From Virgibacillus halotolerans (GTDB lineage: Bacteria > Bacillota > Bacilli > Bacillales > Amphibacillaceae): DNA of 64,000 nucleotides. The DNA lies in contig NZ_JAFBEA010000003.1 of the NCBI RefSeq assembly GCF_016908515.1, forward strand, positions 372,001 through 436,000. The letters are read 5' to 3'. The notes under the pieces were generated by a model. The model searched no databases and was not told the origin of the DNA. It saw only the letters and a list, made by a program, of their open reading frames with translations. Position numbers and translations under genes: made by a program. Positions 26,023-35,131 of the stretch are shown piece after piece; the stretch's first letter is position 1; each line of letters starts with the position of its first letter.

Positions 26023-28062
26023 ATGACGAAACAAGATGAACACATGCAACATGATCATTCGAATGGAGCCGCTACTCATGAAGGTCAGGCTCATGAGGGA
26101 CACGACCATTATGATCATCACGATCATGGGGACATGGTGTCCGATTTTAAGAAACGATTTTTCATTTCTTTAATCGTGACCATTCCTATTCTCGCTTTGT
26201 CACCCATGATCCAGGAATTCATGGGTGTGGACTGGCGATTTGCAAATGATCAATACATTTTATTTGTGCTGTCCACGTTTGTATTTTTCTATGGTGGCTG
26301 GCCATTTATTACTGGCGGTATAAGCGAGTTAAGGGATAAAAATCCAGGCATGATGACCTTGATTGGATTAGCAATTATCATCGCTTATGGTTATAGTGCA
26401 CTTGTTGTGTTTGGCTGGACAGGAAATGACCTGTTCTGGGAGTTAGCGACATTGGTTGACATTATGTTACTGGGGCATTGGATCGAAATGCGGTCAGTGA
26501 TGGGGGCCTCCAACGCGTTGGAACAGTTAGTGAAGCTCATGCCAAACGAAGCACATCGATTAGATGAACATGATCAAGTAGAAGATGTACCATTATCCAA
26601 CTTGCAGCATCACGACAGGGTACTTGTAAAACCTGGAGAAAAAGTTCCAGTTGACGGGATCATTGTGGACGGGAAGTCTGCGATAGATGAATCGATGCTG
26701 ACAGGAGAATCCGTTCCCGTTGAAAAGTATCAGGGCGATGAAGTAATCGGTGGTTCCGTGAATAACGAAGGATCTCTCACGATTCAAGTTGAAAAAACTG
26801 GTGAGGATTCTTACCTTTCCCAAGTGATTACAATGGTGAGGGAAGCGCAAGATTCTAAATCTAAAACACAGGATTTAACAAATCGGGCTGCTAAATGGTT
26901 ATTTTATCTGGCGTTAGCTGCTGGCTTTATTACCTTGTTTGTTTGGCTATTGCTTGGTTATTCCTTTGATACCGCATTAGAGCGGATGGTCACGGTGATG
27001 GTGATTACATGTCCACACGCTTTAGGATTGGCTGCACCACTGGTGGTGGCAGTTTCAACAGCCATTTCTGCTAAACAAGGATTACTGATTCGTAACCGTG
27101 CAAACTTCGAAGAGGCGCGTAACCTGAATGCTGTTGTTTTTGATAAAACGGGCACACTGACAAAAGGGGAATTCGGTGTAACAGATCTTGTGCCTATGGA
27201 AGGGCATCAGGAAGACGAAGTCCTATCTTATGCAGCGAGCTTAGAGCAGCATTCTGAGCATCCAATCGCAACCGGCATTGTGACGTCGGCGAAGGAAAAG
27301 AAGATTCAATTAGAAAAGGTAGTGGACTTTGAATCGATCACAGGGAAAGGTATTGAAGGGAAAGTAGCCGGTAAGCAAGTGAATGTAGTGAGTCCAGGCT
27401 ATGTCAATGATCATCAAATGGATTATGACGAAAAGTTATTTAATGCAATGTCTGAAGCGGGTAAAACAGTTGTATTCGTTCTGGTTGAAGATAGATTAAT
27501 TGGTATGATTGCCCTTGCAGACATGGTCAGAGAAACGGCGAAGGAAGCAATTGCAGCATTAAAAAACAATGGCATCCATTCGATAATGCTGACAGGGGAC
27601 AATCAAAAAGTGGCTAATTGGGTTGCAAAGCAATTAGATATTGATGAAGTTTATGCGGAAGTATTACCAAATGATAAAGCAGATCAAGTGAAAAAGATTC
27701 AGAAAAAAGGTTGGAAGGTCGCCATGACTGGAGACGGCATCAATGATGCACCAGCGCTAGCGACAGCAGATCTAGGTATTGCGATTGGTGCAGGAACAGA
27801 TGTCGCGATGGAAACTGCAGATGTGGTGCTCGTTAAAAGCAATCCAAAAGATGTGGTTGCCTTGATGGATCTATCCCAAAAAACATATCGGAAAATGATC
27901 CAGAACTTATGGTGGGCAACAGGATATAACATTTTAGCTATACCACTTGCTGCGGGTCTATTAGCGCCAGTAGGTATCGTATTAAGCCCAGCAGTGGGAG
28001 CTGTATTAATGAGCTTAAGTACAATTATTGTTGCTATCAATGCGAAATTGTTAAAAGCCTAA
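26023..28062 (+). CDS. copB: Copper-exporting P1B-type ATPase CopB
   Basis: A 679-residue heavy-metal P-type ATPase. A His-rich N-terminus ([20 protein letters not shown], about 8-43) replaces CxxC metal-binding domains, and the membrane metal site is CPH ([14 protein letters not shown]), both defining CopB. The phosphorylation site is [10 protein letters not shown], the actuator TGES, and the hinge [10 protein letters not shown]. It exports copper ions from the cytoplasm. ATG 26023 is preferred to 26014 because AAAAGGGG is better spaced. The next gene is CopL, as in staphylococcal copB-copL loci. Confidence 0.92.
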   Translation: MTKQDEHMQHDHSNGAATHEGQAHEGHDHYDHHDHGDMVSDFKKRFFISLIVTIPILALSPMIQEFMGVDWRFANDQYILFVLSTFVFFYGGWPFITGGISELRDKNPGMMTLIGLAIIIAYGYSALVVFGWTGNDLFWELATLVDIMLLGHWIEMRSVMGASNALEQLVKLMPNEAHRLDEHDQVEDVPLSNLQHHDRVLVKPGEKVPVDGIIVDGKSAIDESMLTGESVPVEKYQGDEVIGGSVNNEGSLTIQVEKTGEDSYLSQVITMVREAQDSKSKTQDLTNRAAKWLFYLALAAGFITLFVWLLLGYSFDTALERMVTVMVITCPHALGLAAPLVVAVSTAISAKQGLLIRNRANFEEARNLNAVVFDKTGTLTKGEFGVTDLVPMEGHQEDEVLSYAASLEQHSEHPIATGIVTSAKEKKIQLEKVVDFESITGKGIEGKVAGKQVNVVSPGYVNDHQMDYDEKLFNAMSEAGKTVVFVLVEDRLIGMIALADMVRETAKEAIAALKNNGIHSIMLTGDNQKVANWVAKQLDIDEVYAEVLPNDKADQVKKIQKKGWKVAMTGDGINDAPALATADLGIAIGAGTDVAMETADVVLVKSNPKDVVALMDLSQKTYRKMIQNLWWATGYNILAIPLAAGLLAPVGIVLSPAVGAVLMSLSTIIVAINAKLLKA

Positions 28063-28111
28063 TGTAAAGTAAATTACTGCAACACATATGAACGCAAAAG
28101 GAGTATAAAAA

Positions 28112-28660
28112 ATGAAAAGTAAAAAAATGATGCTAGGGATGATATTGATGATATCGGCATTAATATTAGCTGCATGTGGAACCGATAATAAAACGGATAT
28201 GAAGGAAAACGAAGAAGACATGGGAATGGATCATTCTAGTTCTGGAGACGTTCCGGATAATTTAAAGAAAGCAGAAAATCCAACATATGAGATCGGCAGT
28301 AAGGCAATCGTTGAAACAGATCATATGGAGGGTATGCAAGGTGCTGAAGCTACCATTGTCGGTGCTTATGATACAACAGCTTATGTTATTTCATATACGC
28401 CAACAACAGGTGGAGAAAAAGTAGAAGATCATAAATGGGTTATTCAAGAAGAAATTGAAAACGCAGATGATAAAGCGCTGGATCCTGGGACAGAAGTTAC
28501 AATAAGGGCAGATCATATGGAAGGCATGGAAGGAGCGACAGCTGCAATCGAATCCGCTGAGTCAACGACTGTTTATATGATTGATTATACCTCGACAACT
28601 GACGGTGAAAAGGTGTCAAATCATAAATGGGTCACAGAAAGTGAACTATCAACGGAATAA
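28112..28660 (+). CDS. copL: Copper-binding lipoprotein CopL/YdhK (two DUF1541 repeats)
   Basis: A 182-residue lipoprotein with lipobox LAAC at about Cys 22. After an acidic Met/His-rich linker (DMGMDHSSSGD) come two DUF1541 repeats, each with a Met/His cluster DHMEGMQGAEA or DHMEGMEGATA and a closing HKWV. The Staphylococcus homologue CopL is a surface copper-binding protein that adds copper resistance; that role is inferred here from the family and from its place right after copB. RBS AAAAGGAG precedes the ATG. Confidence 0.85.
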   Translation: MKSKKMMLGMILMISALILAACGTDNKTDMKENEEDMGMDHSSSGDVPDNLKKAENPTYEIGSKAIVETDHMEGMQGAEATIVGAYDTTAYVISYTPTTGGEKVEDHKWVIQEEIENADDKALDPGTEVTIRADHMEGMEGATAAIESAESTTVYMIDYTSTTDGEKVSNHKWVTESELSTE

Positions 28661-28674
28661 AGTTACGTTTTAAT

Positions 28675-28716
28675 TAAGCGCCTATTTTTGTTAACTTTTT
28701 GTAAAATAGGCGCTTA
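28675..28716 (+). terminator. Hairpin after copL
   Basis: TAAGCGCCTATTTT (28675-28688) and its perfect complement (28703-28716) form a 14-bp stem that closes the copB-copL unit. No long T-run follows. Confidence 0.7.
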
Positions 28717-28745
28717 GATTATTGCCTTTAATATGTGTATATGTT

Positions 28746-28761
28746 AATATATGCATATATT
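28746..28761. promoter_or_regulatory. Candidate CzrA operator
   Basis: AATATATGCATATATT is a perfect 16-bp palindrome 85 bases before czrA, of the AT-rich ATAT..ATAT kind that SmtB/CzrA regulators bind. A second, partial ATATGTGTATAT precedes it. Confidence 0.45.
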
Positions 28762-28845
28762 GATTAAGTAACTATATTCCGCTAATAAATAAAATCAACG
28801 AGGGAATAATTTCTTAAAAAAGGAAACGATAAGGGAGGCAAAAAT

Positions 28846-29172
28846 ATGGAAGACAAAGAACCTAACGAAAACGAATCTAATAAAAATCTGGACGAAGAAA
28901 CATTATTCGTTGTATCGCAAACATTTAAAGCATTGGGCGATCCAACAAGAATTCGCATTCTCCATTTGCTTTTTAATAGAGAGTACGCTGTAAATGAAAT
29001 TGCAGAGACCCTAGAACTTAGGCAATCAACCGTGTCACACCAATTGCGTTTTTTAAAAAACCTGCGCCTTGTGAAATATCGCAGAGCAGGTACAACTTTA
29101 TTTTATTCTCATGACGATGAGCATGTCATGCTTATGTTAAAACAAATGATAGATCATGCTTGTCATAGCTAG
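28846..29172 (+). CDS. czrA: Zinc-sensing ArsR/SmtB repressor CzrA
   Basis: A 108-residue winged-helix repressor. The helix-turn-helix is [30 protein letters not shown] (about 46-75). The alpha-5 zinc site is complete: [18 protein letters not shown] gives Asp, His, His and His at the spacing known for S. aureus CzrA (D84, H86, H97, H100). Zinc or cobalt would release it from DNA. It is followed 44 bases later by the zinc exporter gene it should control. GGGAGG precedes the ATG. Confidence 0.92.
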   Translation: MEDKEPNENESNKNLDEETLFVVSQTFKALGDPTRIRILHLLFNREYAVNEIAETLELRQSTVSHQLRFLKNLRLVKYRRAGTTLFYSHDDEHVMLMLKQMIDHACHS

Positions 29173-29216
29173 TAATGCATTTTTTAGATACATACAAAGT
29201 ATAGGAGGTTTTCCAA

Positions 29217-30164
29217 TTGGGACATGATCATGACCATGATCATACACATGGTGCAAACAAAAAAGCGTTAATGATAAGTTTTATCATTATTACTGTGTAC
29301 ATGATTATTGAAGTTTTTGGTGGATTTATAACCAATAGTCTTGCACTTTTATCGGATGCAGGGCATATGTTAGGCGATTCCATCTCACTGGGCGTAGGGA
29401 TTTTGGCCTTTACACTGGGAGAAAGAGTGGCAAACTATAGTAAAACTTACGGTTACAAGCGGTTTGAAATATTGGCGGCAGTATTTAATGGTGTAACGCT
29501 TGTAATCATTGCGCTTTATATTTTTTATGAGGCGTATCAGCGGTTTAGTGATCCACCGGAAGTTGCTTCAACAGGAATGCTTATTATTGCTACGTTTGGT
29601 TTATTGGTAAATATCCTCGTGGCATGGATATTAATGCGAGGTGGAGATACAGAAGAGAATCTAAATTTACGAGCAGCTTATCTTCATGTTTTGGGCGATT
29701 TGTTAGGTTCTGTGGGGGCAGTTGGTGCCGCCCTGTTAATTATGTTTTTCAATTGGGGATGGGCTGATCCGCTTGCAAGTGTGATTGTGGCGGCACTTGT
29801 ATTGGTTAGTGGTTGGCGCGTTACTAAAGACGCTATTCATGTATTGATGGAAGGCACCCCGAAAAATGTTGATCTGGATGACATTATAAAGACAATGGAA
29901 AATGTACAAGGCGTTTTAGGGATACATGATTTGCATGTCTGGAGTATTACGAGCGGACAAAATGCGCTTTCCTGCCATGCGGTTGTGGATGGTAATTTAA
30001 CGATCCATGAAAGTCAAATACTGCTACAGTCGGTTGAACATGAGTTGGGCCATAAAGGTATCGGTCATGTTACCATTCAGATGGAAAACGAAGACCATTC
30101 CCATGAGGATTCGCTGATGTGTCAAATTGATCATGGTACCTTGTCGCATGATCACGACGATTAG
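29217..30164 (+). CDS. czcD: Cation diffusion facilitator zinc exporter CzcD (TTG start)
   Basis: A 315-residue CDF transporter exporting zinc (also cobalt/cadmium) by proton exchange. It has six membrane segments, a His-rich N-terminus (GHDHDHDHTHG) and C-terminus (SHEDS, LSHDHDD). The transport-site residues are in SLALLSDAGHMLGDS (about 37-51) and LHVLGDLLGS (TM5). The C-terminal cytoplasmic domain has VHDLHVW-like IHDLHVWSITSG. The TTG start has AGGAGG eight bases upstream. It is coregulated with czrA. Confidence 0.92.
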   Translation: MGHDHDHDHTHGANKKALMISFIIITVYMIIEVFGGFITNSLALLSDAGHMLGDSISLGVGILAFTLGERVANYSKTYGYKRFEILAAVFNGVTLVIIALYIFYEAYQRFSDPPEVASTGMLIIATFGLLVNILVAWILMRGGDTEENLNLRAAYLHVLGDLLGSVGAVGAALLIMFFNWGWADPLASVIVAALVLVSGWRVTKDAIHVLMEGTPKNVDLDDIIKTMENVQGVLGIHDLHVWSITSGQNALSCHAVVDGNLTIHESQILLQSVEHELGHKGIGHVTIQMENEDHSHEDSLMCQIDHGTLSHDHDD

Positions 30165-30265
30165 GAGTGAATCATGCTTATACAAGGACAAGGCGCCAGC
30201 TCCGTATCTGTGGTATAAAATGCATTGTATCTGCAAATGTGCATTTAAAGCGTTAATATGGAAAG

Positions 30266-30306
30266 AATAACCTAGGATACTTTTTTAAAAAGTATCCTAG
30301 GTTATT
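30266..30306. terminator. Perfect 20-bp inverted repeat, probable terminator of czcD
   Basis: AATAACCTAGGATACTTTTT (30266-30285) and its exact complement (30287-30306) are separated by one T. The rest of the 390-base gap between czcD and csoR is AT-rich with no gene; a GGCGCC-type fragment lies at 30191-30196. Confidence 0.6.
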
Positions 30307-30495
30307 TAAATTGTTAATTAAATGACAGCGACCCACAAAATAGACAATTATTCGTTATCTTAGATACGCAACTTTCGCACCAATAAAGTACGTTCAAAGC
30401 GTTAGATGAGTTAAACCTAGAATGTTTCTAAAACTTCCCTTGGCAACCTTATAAAGTAAAGGTTTTTCTTACACAAAATAAATCAGACTTTCTGG

Positions 30496-30524
30496 TTGAC
30501 TTATATACAGTAGGGGGGTATAGT
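30496..30524 (+). promoter_or_regulatory. csoR-copA-copZ promoter with CsoR operator
   Basis: TTGACT (30496-30501) and TATAGT (30519-30524) are 17 bp apart. The spacer holds the G-rich CsoR-type operator ATACAGTAGGGGGGTAT (30505-30521), overlapping the -10, which fits repression lifted by Cu(I). Confidence 0.75.
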
Positions 30525-30555
30525 ATAATTATAAAAGAAAAGGGAAGTGATTCAT

Positions 30556-30858
30556 TTGGGAGAATATCTTCATGATCACCCAATTACACCGAGAACGGAT
30601 GAGGAAAAACAATCCGTTGTCAATCGGTTGAAGCGAATTGAAGGTCAGGTTCGCGGTATTCAAAAAATGATAGATGAAGACCGTTATTGTGTGGATATAT
30701 TGGTACAAATCAGTGCCATTAATGCAGCTTTGAAAAAGGTCGGTTTTACTGTAGCAGAAAGACATACCAAACATTGTGTGGCTCACGCAGTAAAAGCTGG
30801 TGAAGGTGACGCAGCAATTGATGAGCTGATGGGAATATTGAAGCAGTTTTCTAAATAG
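30556..30858 (+). CDS. csoR: Copper-sensing repressor CsoR
   Basis: A copper-sensing repressor of about 100 residues, all-helical. The Cu(I) ligands are in DRYCVDILVQ (Cys) and ERHTKHCVAHA (His and Cys), matching the Cys-His-Cys set of CsoR. NRLKRIEGQVRGIQKMI is the N-terminal helix signature. The start is uncertain: TTG 30556 (LGEYLHDH) or GTG 30547 overlapping AAGGGAAGTG. It represses its own operon with copA and copZ and perhaps the copB unit. Confidence 0.93.
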   Translation: MGEYLHDHPITPRTDEEKQSVVNRLKRIEGQVRGIQKMIDEDRYCVDILVQISAINAALKKVGFTVAERHTKHCVAHAVKAGEGDAAIDELMGILKQFSK

Positions 30859-30870
30859 GAGGGAGGTAAC

Positions 30871-33270
30871 ATGAGCCAAGGCAATATACAAGAGGCAAAA
30901 CATATTTCTGTAGGTGTAACAGGCATGACCTGTGCAGCTTGCTCTACAAGGGTGGAAAAGGTTTTAAATAAAATGGATGGTGTCGATGCACAGGTTAATT
31001 TAACGATGGAAAAAGCTAGTGTAAACTATGATCCTGCTACAACATCAGTAAATGAGATTAACGCCAAAATAGAGAAATTGGGATATGGCGTACAAATGGA
31101 AAAAATCAATTTTGATGTATTTGGTATGACTTGTGCAGCTTGCTCCACTCGAATTGAAAAGGTATTGAATAAGCAAGAAGGTGTGAAGGAAGCGAGCGTG
31201 AATCTGGCGACGGAGAGTGCAGCTATTGAATATAACCCGGCGTTACTTTCGGAATTGGATCTTGTCGGTAAAATTCAAAAGCTTGGCTACGATGCAAAGG
31301 AAAAAACAGATAAGGAAGAAAAACAGACACATAAAGAAAAAGAGATTAAACAAATGCAGATGAAGCTGGTGATTTCTGTAATCCTATCTGTTCCGTTATT
31401 GATCACGATGCTTGATCACTTGTTGGGCATCAACCTACCATCCATATTCATGAATCCGTGGTTCCAATTCGCACTGGCAACACCAGTCCAATTTATTATT
31501 GGATGGCAATTCTATGTTGGTGCTTATAAGAATTTACGAAACGGTGGCGCAAATATGGACGTATTGGTTGCCCTCGGTACAAGTGCTGCTTATTTTTACA
31601 GTCTATATGAGGCATTAAAAACGATCGGCAATCCCAGCTACATGCCACATCTATATTTTGAAACGAGTGCCATTTTAATTACGTTAATTTTGTTTGGTAA
31701 GTATTTAGAAACAAGTGCAAAGGGCAGAACGACACTTGCCATAACAAAGTTACTGGACCTGCAAGTAAAACAGGCACGAGTTATTCGGGATAATGAAGAA
31801 GTAATGATTCCGATTGCAGATGTAATCGTGGGTGATAGACTCGTTGTTAAACCGGGTGAAAAGATCCCAGTTGACGGTATCGTTGTGAAAGGAAGCACAT
31901 CTGTTGACGAGTCGATGATTACCGGTGAATCGATCCCAATTGAAAAGCATTTACAGGCCAATCTTGTTGGTTCAACGATGAATAAAAACGGCACGATTGA
32001 AATGGAAGCAACGAAGATTGGGAAGGATACGGCCCTTGCTTCCATTGTGCAGGCAGTTGAAGATGCCCAAGGATCAAAAGCACCTATTCAACGTTTAGCA
32101 GATGTAATATCGGGATACTTTGTTCCAATTGTCGTTGGGATTGCGATGCTGACATTTATTGTATGGATTACGCTTGTTTCACCGGGTAACTTTGAACCGT
32201 CATTAGTCGCCGCAATTGCTGTACTTGTGATCGCTTGTCCGTGTGCATTGGGACTTGCTACACCAACCTCGATCATGGTGGGCACAGGTAAAGCTGCTGA
32301 AAATGGTATTTTATTTAAAGGTGGCGAACACTTAGAACGTACACATCAACTCAATGCGATCATTTTGGATAAAACCGGTACCATTACAAAAGGAAAGCCG
32401 GAAGTCACGGACTTTACAGGGGATGATCAAACACTACAATTACTGGCTAGTGCGGAAAAGGGTTCGGAGCATCCGCTAGCCGATGCAATTGTTGCCTATG
32501 CGACAGAGAAAGATATTGCTTTAGTTGACGCGGATGATTTTAAAGCGATACCGGGTCACGGTATCAGTGCACAAATTTCCGGCAAACAAGTGCTAGTCGG
32601 TACGAGAAAACTAATGGATAATCATCACGTTGATGTTAGTCACGCAGAAGGAAAGTTAGTGGACTATGAAACAAATGGAAAAACGGCAATGCTCATTTCG
32701 GTAGATGGCAAACACCGTGGCATTGTTGCAGTTGCAGATACAGTGAAAGAAACGGCTGCTGAAGCGATTAAACAATTAAAAGAGGAAGATTTGGAAGTTA
32801 TAATGCTGACAGGCGATAATGAACGAACCGCTGAGGCAATTGCCAAGCAAGTTGGTATTGATCATGTTATCGCACAGGTCTTACCGGAGGAAAAAGCGGA
32901 CAAGGTAAAAGAAATTCAGCTAGAGGGTAAAAAGGTTGCCATGGTTGGCGACGGTGTAAATGATGCACCTGCACTTGCGATTGCAGACATTGGAATTGCC
33001 ATTGGTACAGGAACAGAGGTTGCAATTGAGGCTGCAGATGTAACGATCCTTGGTGGAGAATTATTGCTGATACCAAAAGCAATTAAATTAAGTCACGCAA
33101 CGATTAAAAATATCCGGCAAAATTTATTTTGGGCTTTTGGTTATAATAGTGCGGGAATTCCGATTGCGGCGCTTGGCTTGTTAGCTCCATGGGTCGCAGG
33201 AGCGGCAATGGCGCTTAGCTCAGTAAGTGTTGTTTCGAACTCCCTTCGCCTGAAGCGAGTAAAAGTATAA
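30871..33270 (+). CDS. copA: Copper-exporting P1B-type ATPase CopA
   Basis: A 799-residue Cu(I) exporter. Two heavy-metal domains each carry GMTCAACST (about 17-25 and 84-92). The membrane site is CPC ([15 protein letters not shown]), the actuator TGES, the phosphorylation site DKTGTITKG and the hinge [10 protein letters not shown]. It receives Cu(I) from CopZ. GGAGGGAGG lies before the ATG, 12 bases after csoR. With CopB in the same window, the cell has two different copper exporters. Confidence 0.96.
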   Translation: MSQGNIQEAKHISVGVTGMTCAACSTRVEKVLNKMDGVDAQVNLTMEKASVNYDPATTSVNEINAKIEKLGYGVQMEKINFDVFGMTCAACSTRIEKVLNKQEGVKEASVNLATESAAIEYNPALLSELDLVGKIQKLGYDAKEKTDKEEKQTHKEKEIKQMQMKLVISVILSVPLLITMLDHLLGINLPSIFMNPWFQFALATPVQFIIGWQFYVGAYKNLRNGGANMDVLVALGTSAAYFYSLYEALKTIGNPSYMPHLYFETSAILITLILFGKYLETSAKGRTTLAITKLLDLQVKQARVIRDNEEVMIPIADVIVGDRLVVKPGEKIPVDGIVVKGSTSVDESMITGESIPIEKHLQANLVGSTMNKNGTIEMEATKIGKDTALASIVQAVEDAQGSKAPIQRLADVISGYFVPIVVGIAMLTFIVWITLVSPGNFEPSLVAAIAVLVIACPCALGLATPTSIMVGTGKAAENGILFKGGEHLERTHQLNAIILDKTGTITKGKPEVTDFTGDDQTLQLLASAEKGSEHPLADAIVAYATEKDIALVDADDFKAIPGHGISAQISGKQVLVGTRKLMDNHHVDVSHAEGKLVDYETNGKTAMLISVDGKHRGIVAVADTVKETAAEAIKQLKEEDLEVIMLTGDNERTAEAIAKQVGIDHVIAQVLPEEKADKVKEIQLEGKKVAMVGDGVNDAPALAIADIGIAIGTGTEVAIEAADVTILGGELLLIPKAIKLSHATIKNIRQNLFWAFGYNSAGIPIAALGLLAPWVAGAAMALSSVSVVSNSLRLKRVKV

Positions 33271-33341
33271 TTTAGCAGAAAAAATCATCCGAAAAATTAC
33301 GGATGCTTAACCGTGGAAAATTTTGAAAGGAGAAATTTAAA

Positions 33342-33548
33342 ATGCAAACTACTTTAGATGTAAGAGGAATGACTTGTGGACACTGTGAATCATCAGTAAA
33401 AGGTGCTTTAGAAGCATTAAATGGGATAACAGCTGTGGAAGTTCACTTAGATACCGGAAAAGTTGATGTGGCGTATGATGAAGCACAAGTAACAATTGCG
33501 GATATGCGTCAAGCAGTGGAAGATCAAGGATACGATGTTGTAGCATAA
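33342..33548 (+). CDS. copZ: Copper chaperone CopZ
   Basis: A 68-residue ferredoxin-like heavy-metal domain with the Cu(I) site MTCGHC (about 10-15) and the typical EDQGYDV end. It carries Cu(I) to CopA in the cytoplasm. AAAGGAG precedes the ATG, 71 bases after copA, and a terminator follows. Confidence 0.94.
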   Translation: MQTTLDVRGMTCGHCESSVKGALEALNGITAVEVHLDTGKVDVAYDEAQVTIADMRQAVEDQGYDVVA

Positions 33549-33556
33549 AGTAGAAT

Positions 33557-33590
33557 AGGAGCTATTCCTTCATTGGGATAGCTCCTTTTA
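33557..33590 (+). terminator. Terminator of csoR-copA-copZ
   Basis: AGGAGCTATTCC (33557-33568) pairs with GGGATAGCTCCT (33575-33586), then TTTTA. Confidence 0.85.
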
Positions 33591-33810
33591 TATACAAAAA
33601 TAGATATTTTACAAGATAGAAAACATTCTGATGAATATTTTCCAGAAAATTGACTCTAACCGCTTGCATTTTAGGCCATAAAAGGTTACATTAATATTAG
33701 CAAATGGGAATTGAAGTTCGAATAATACTTTACGATCTCTTATCAAAGTGGTGTAAAAGTATTTATGATTCAATTACTTTGCACGATATTTGTATAGGGA
33801 GGTCATTTTA

Positions 33811-34008
33811 ATGACTGGTAAAGTAAAATGGTTTAACGCAGAAAAAGGTTTCGGTTTCATCGAACGTGAAGATGGCGACGATGTATTTGTACACTTCTCA
33901 GCTATCGAAGCTGAAGGTTTCAAAACGCTTGAAGAAGGTCAAGACGTTGAATTTGAAATCGTTGAAGGTAACCGTGGACCACAAGCAGCTAATGTTACTC
34001 GTCTATAA
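33811..34008 (+). CDS. Cold-shock domain protein
   Basis: A 65-residue CspA-type single-strand nucleic-acid-binding protein with RNP1 KGFGFIE and RNP2 [12 protein letters not shown] 33811 follows GGGAGGTC; the longer frame gives seven unsupported residues. The 260-base region before it has no gene and may contain a long untranslated leader, common in cold-shock genes, though no conserved box was recognised. Confidence 0.94.
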   Translation: MTGKVKWFNAEKGFGFIEREDGDDVFVHFSAIEAEGFKTLEEGQDVEFEIVEGNRGPQAANVTRL

Positions 34009-34018
34009 TTAATTAATG

Positions 34019-34053
34019 AAAAGGTTTATCCCATCTTGGGGTAAACCTTTTTT
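34019..34053 (+). terminator. Terminator of the cold-shock gene
   Basis: AAAGGTTTA pairs with TAAACCTTT around a short loop and is followed by TTTT. Confidence 0.85.
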
Positions 34054-34074
34054 TGCATTCGGGAGGGATGAAAA

Positions 34075-34773
34075 ATGGCGACATTCAATTGGCAAAAAGA
34101 GGCGGAAACACAGTGGGATAACCGTGCCGCTTTTTGGAATGAACGAAGTAAAGATATGTGGGATAAAGGGAGCAGAAAGGATATTGTTCCATTTATTGAA
34201 AAGCATCTTGCTAAAGGAAGTAACATCCTGGATATAGGCTGTGGTGATGGCTATGGCTCTTTTAAGCTGCAACAGTCCGAATACGATGTAACAGGGATGG
34301 ATATATCCAGCGAGATGATCGGTATGGCTGAAAAACGTTTGGCTACAGAACCAATCACTTTTTTGCAGGGAGACGTGAATGACCTGCCGTTTAAAGATGA
34401 GAGTTTTGATGGAATGATGGCTATAAATGTATTAGAATGGACAGAGAGCCCAGCAGAAGGGCTAGAGGAACTAATACGTGTCGTTAAAAAAGATGGACTT
34501 ATTTGCATCGGTTTATTAGGCCCAACAGCCGGACCACGTGCAAATAGCTATCCCCGTCTCCATGGAGAGAAGGCAATTTGTAATACGATGATGCCCTGGG
34601 AATTGCAACAGCTTGCAAGCGAAAAAGGGCTTGCATATGTGGATGGAATTGGTGTATATAAAGATGCTGTCAAAGAAACAAATCAACAAAATTTACCATT
34701 GAATTTAAAGCAAGCATTATCCTTCATGTGGGTTTTTATGCTACAAAAGGTTGGTGATAAAGATGAACAATAA
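34075..34773 (+). CDS. Class I SAM-dependent methyltransferase
   Basis: A 232-residue methyltransferase of the Methyltransf_11 kind: motif I LDIGCGDGYGSFKL (about 53-66), GMDISSEMI after strand 2, GDVNDLPFKDESFDGMMAINVLEW (about 101-124) and VVKKDGLICIGLLG. The substrate is unknown. It overlaps the start of the following 100-residue gene by 11 bases, so the two are coupled. GGGAGG precedes the ATG. Confidence 0.87.
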   Translation: MATFNWQKEAETQWDNRAAFWNERSKDMWDKGSRKDIVPFIEKHLAKGSNILDIGCGDGYGSFKLQQSEYDVTGMDISSEMIGMAEKRLATEPITFLQGDVNDLPFKDESFDGMMAINVLEWTESPAEGLEELIRVVKKDGLICIGLLGPTAGPRANSYPRLHGEKAICNTMMPWELQQLASEKGLAYVDGIGVYKDAVKETNQQNLPLNLKQALSFMWVFMLQKVGDKDEQ

Positions 34774-35065
34774 AGAAATGGAAGAGAAAGTGATCGAAAG
34801 CTATCAGAACGATGAGCGAATGATGATTTTAATTTATGCACAGTGGTGTATCAATAATGGATTGGACCCAAAGAAACTGTATGAGAAGGCGTACCCCAAT
34901 CAACTGAAAAATACGACGTTAACCGATGTGCTTGAGTTAACAGTCTCAAAAAAAGAGTCAGAGGACATACCGGATGTAACCGTGTTGAATGTTTTACAGT
35001 TATTTGGCAATGATGATTTGGCATTTATTGTGCAAGAAGAGATTGAAAAACGGGAGCGCAAATAA
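34763..35065 (+). CDS. Small conserved-looking cytoplasmic protein, unknown function
   Basis: A 100-residue acidic, helical protein (MNNKEMEEKVIESYQNDERMMILIYAQWCINNGLDPKKLYEKAYP) that I do not recognise. ATG 34763 lies within the end of the methyltransferase gene, indicating translational coupling. The stop codon falls in the loop of the terminator that ends the unit. Confidence 0.7.
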   Translation: MNNKEMEEKVIESYQNDERMMILIYAQWCINNGLDPKKLYEKAYPNQLKNTTLTDVLELTVSKKESEDIPDVTVLNVLQLFGNDDLAFIVQEEIEKRERK

Positions 35066-35083
35066 CTGCACTCCTGTTTTTTT
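35051..35083 (+). terminator. Terminator overlapping the end of the coding region
   Basis: CGGGAGCGCA (35051-35060) pairs with TGCACTCCTG (35067-35076) with one mismatch, followed by seven T. The last codons of the gene form the 5' arm and the TAA stop lies in the loop. Confidence 0.8.
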
Positions 35084-35131
35084 ATCTGCATAGGTGAAAC
35101 AAGCTTGGCGAGTGATAAGTTTTCTAAGCTG

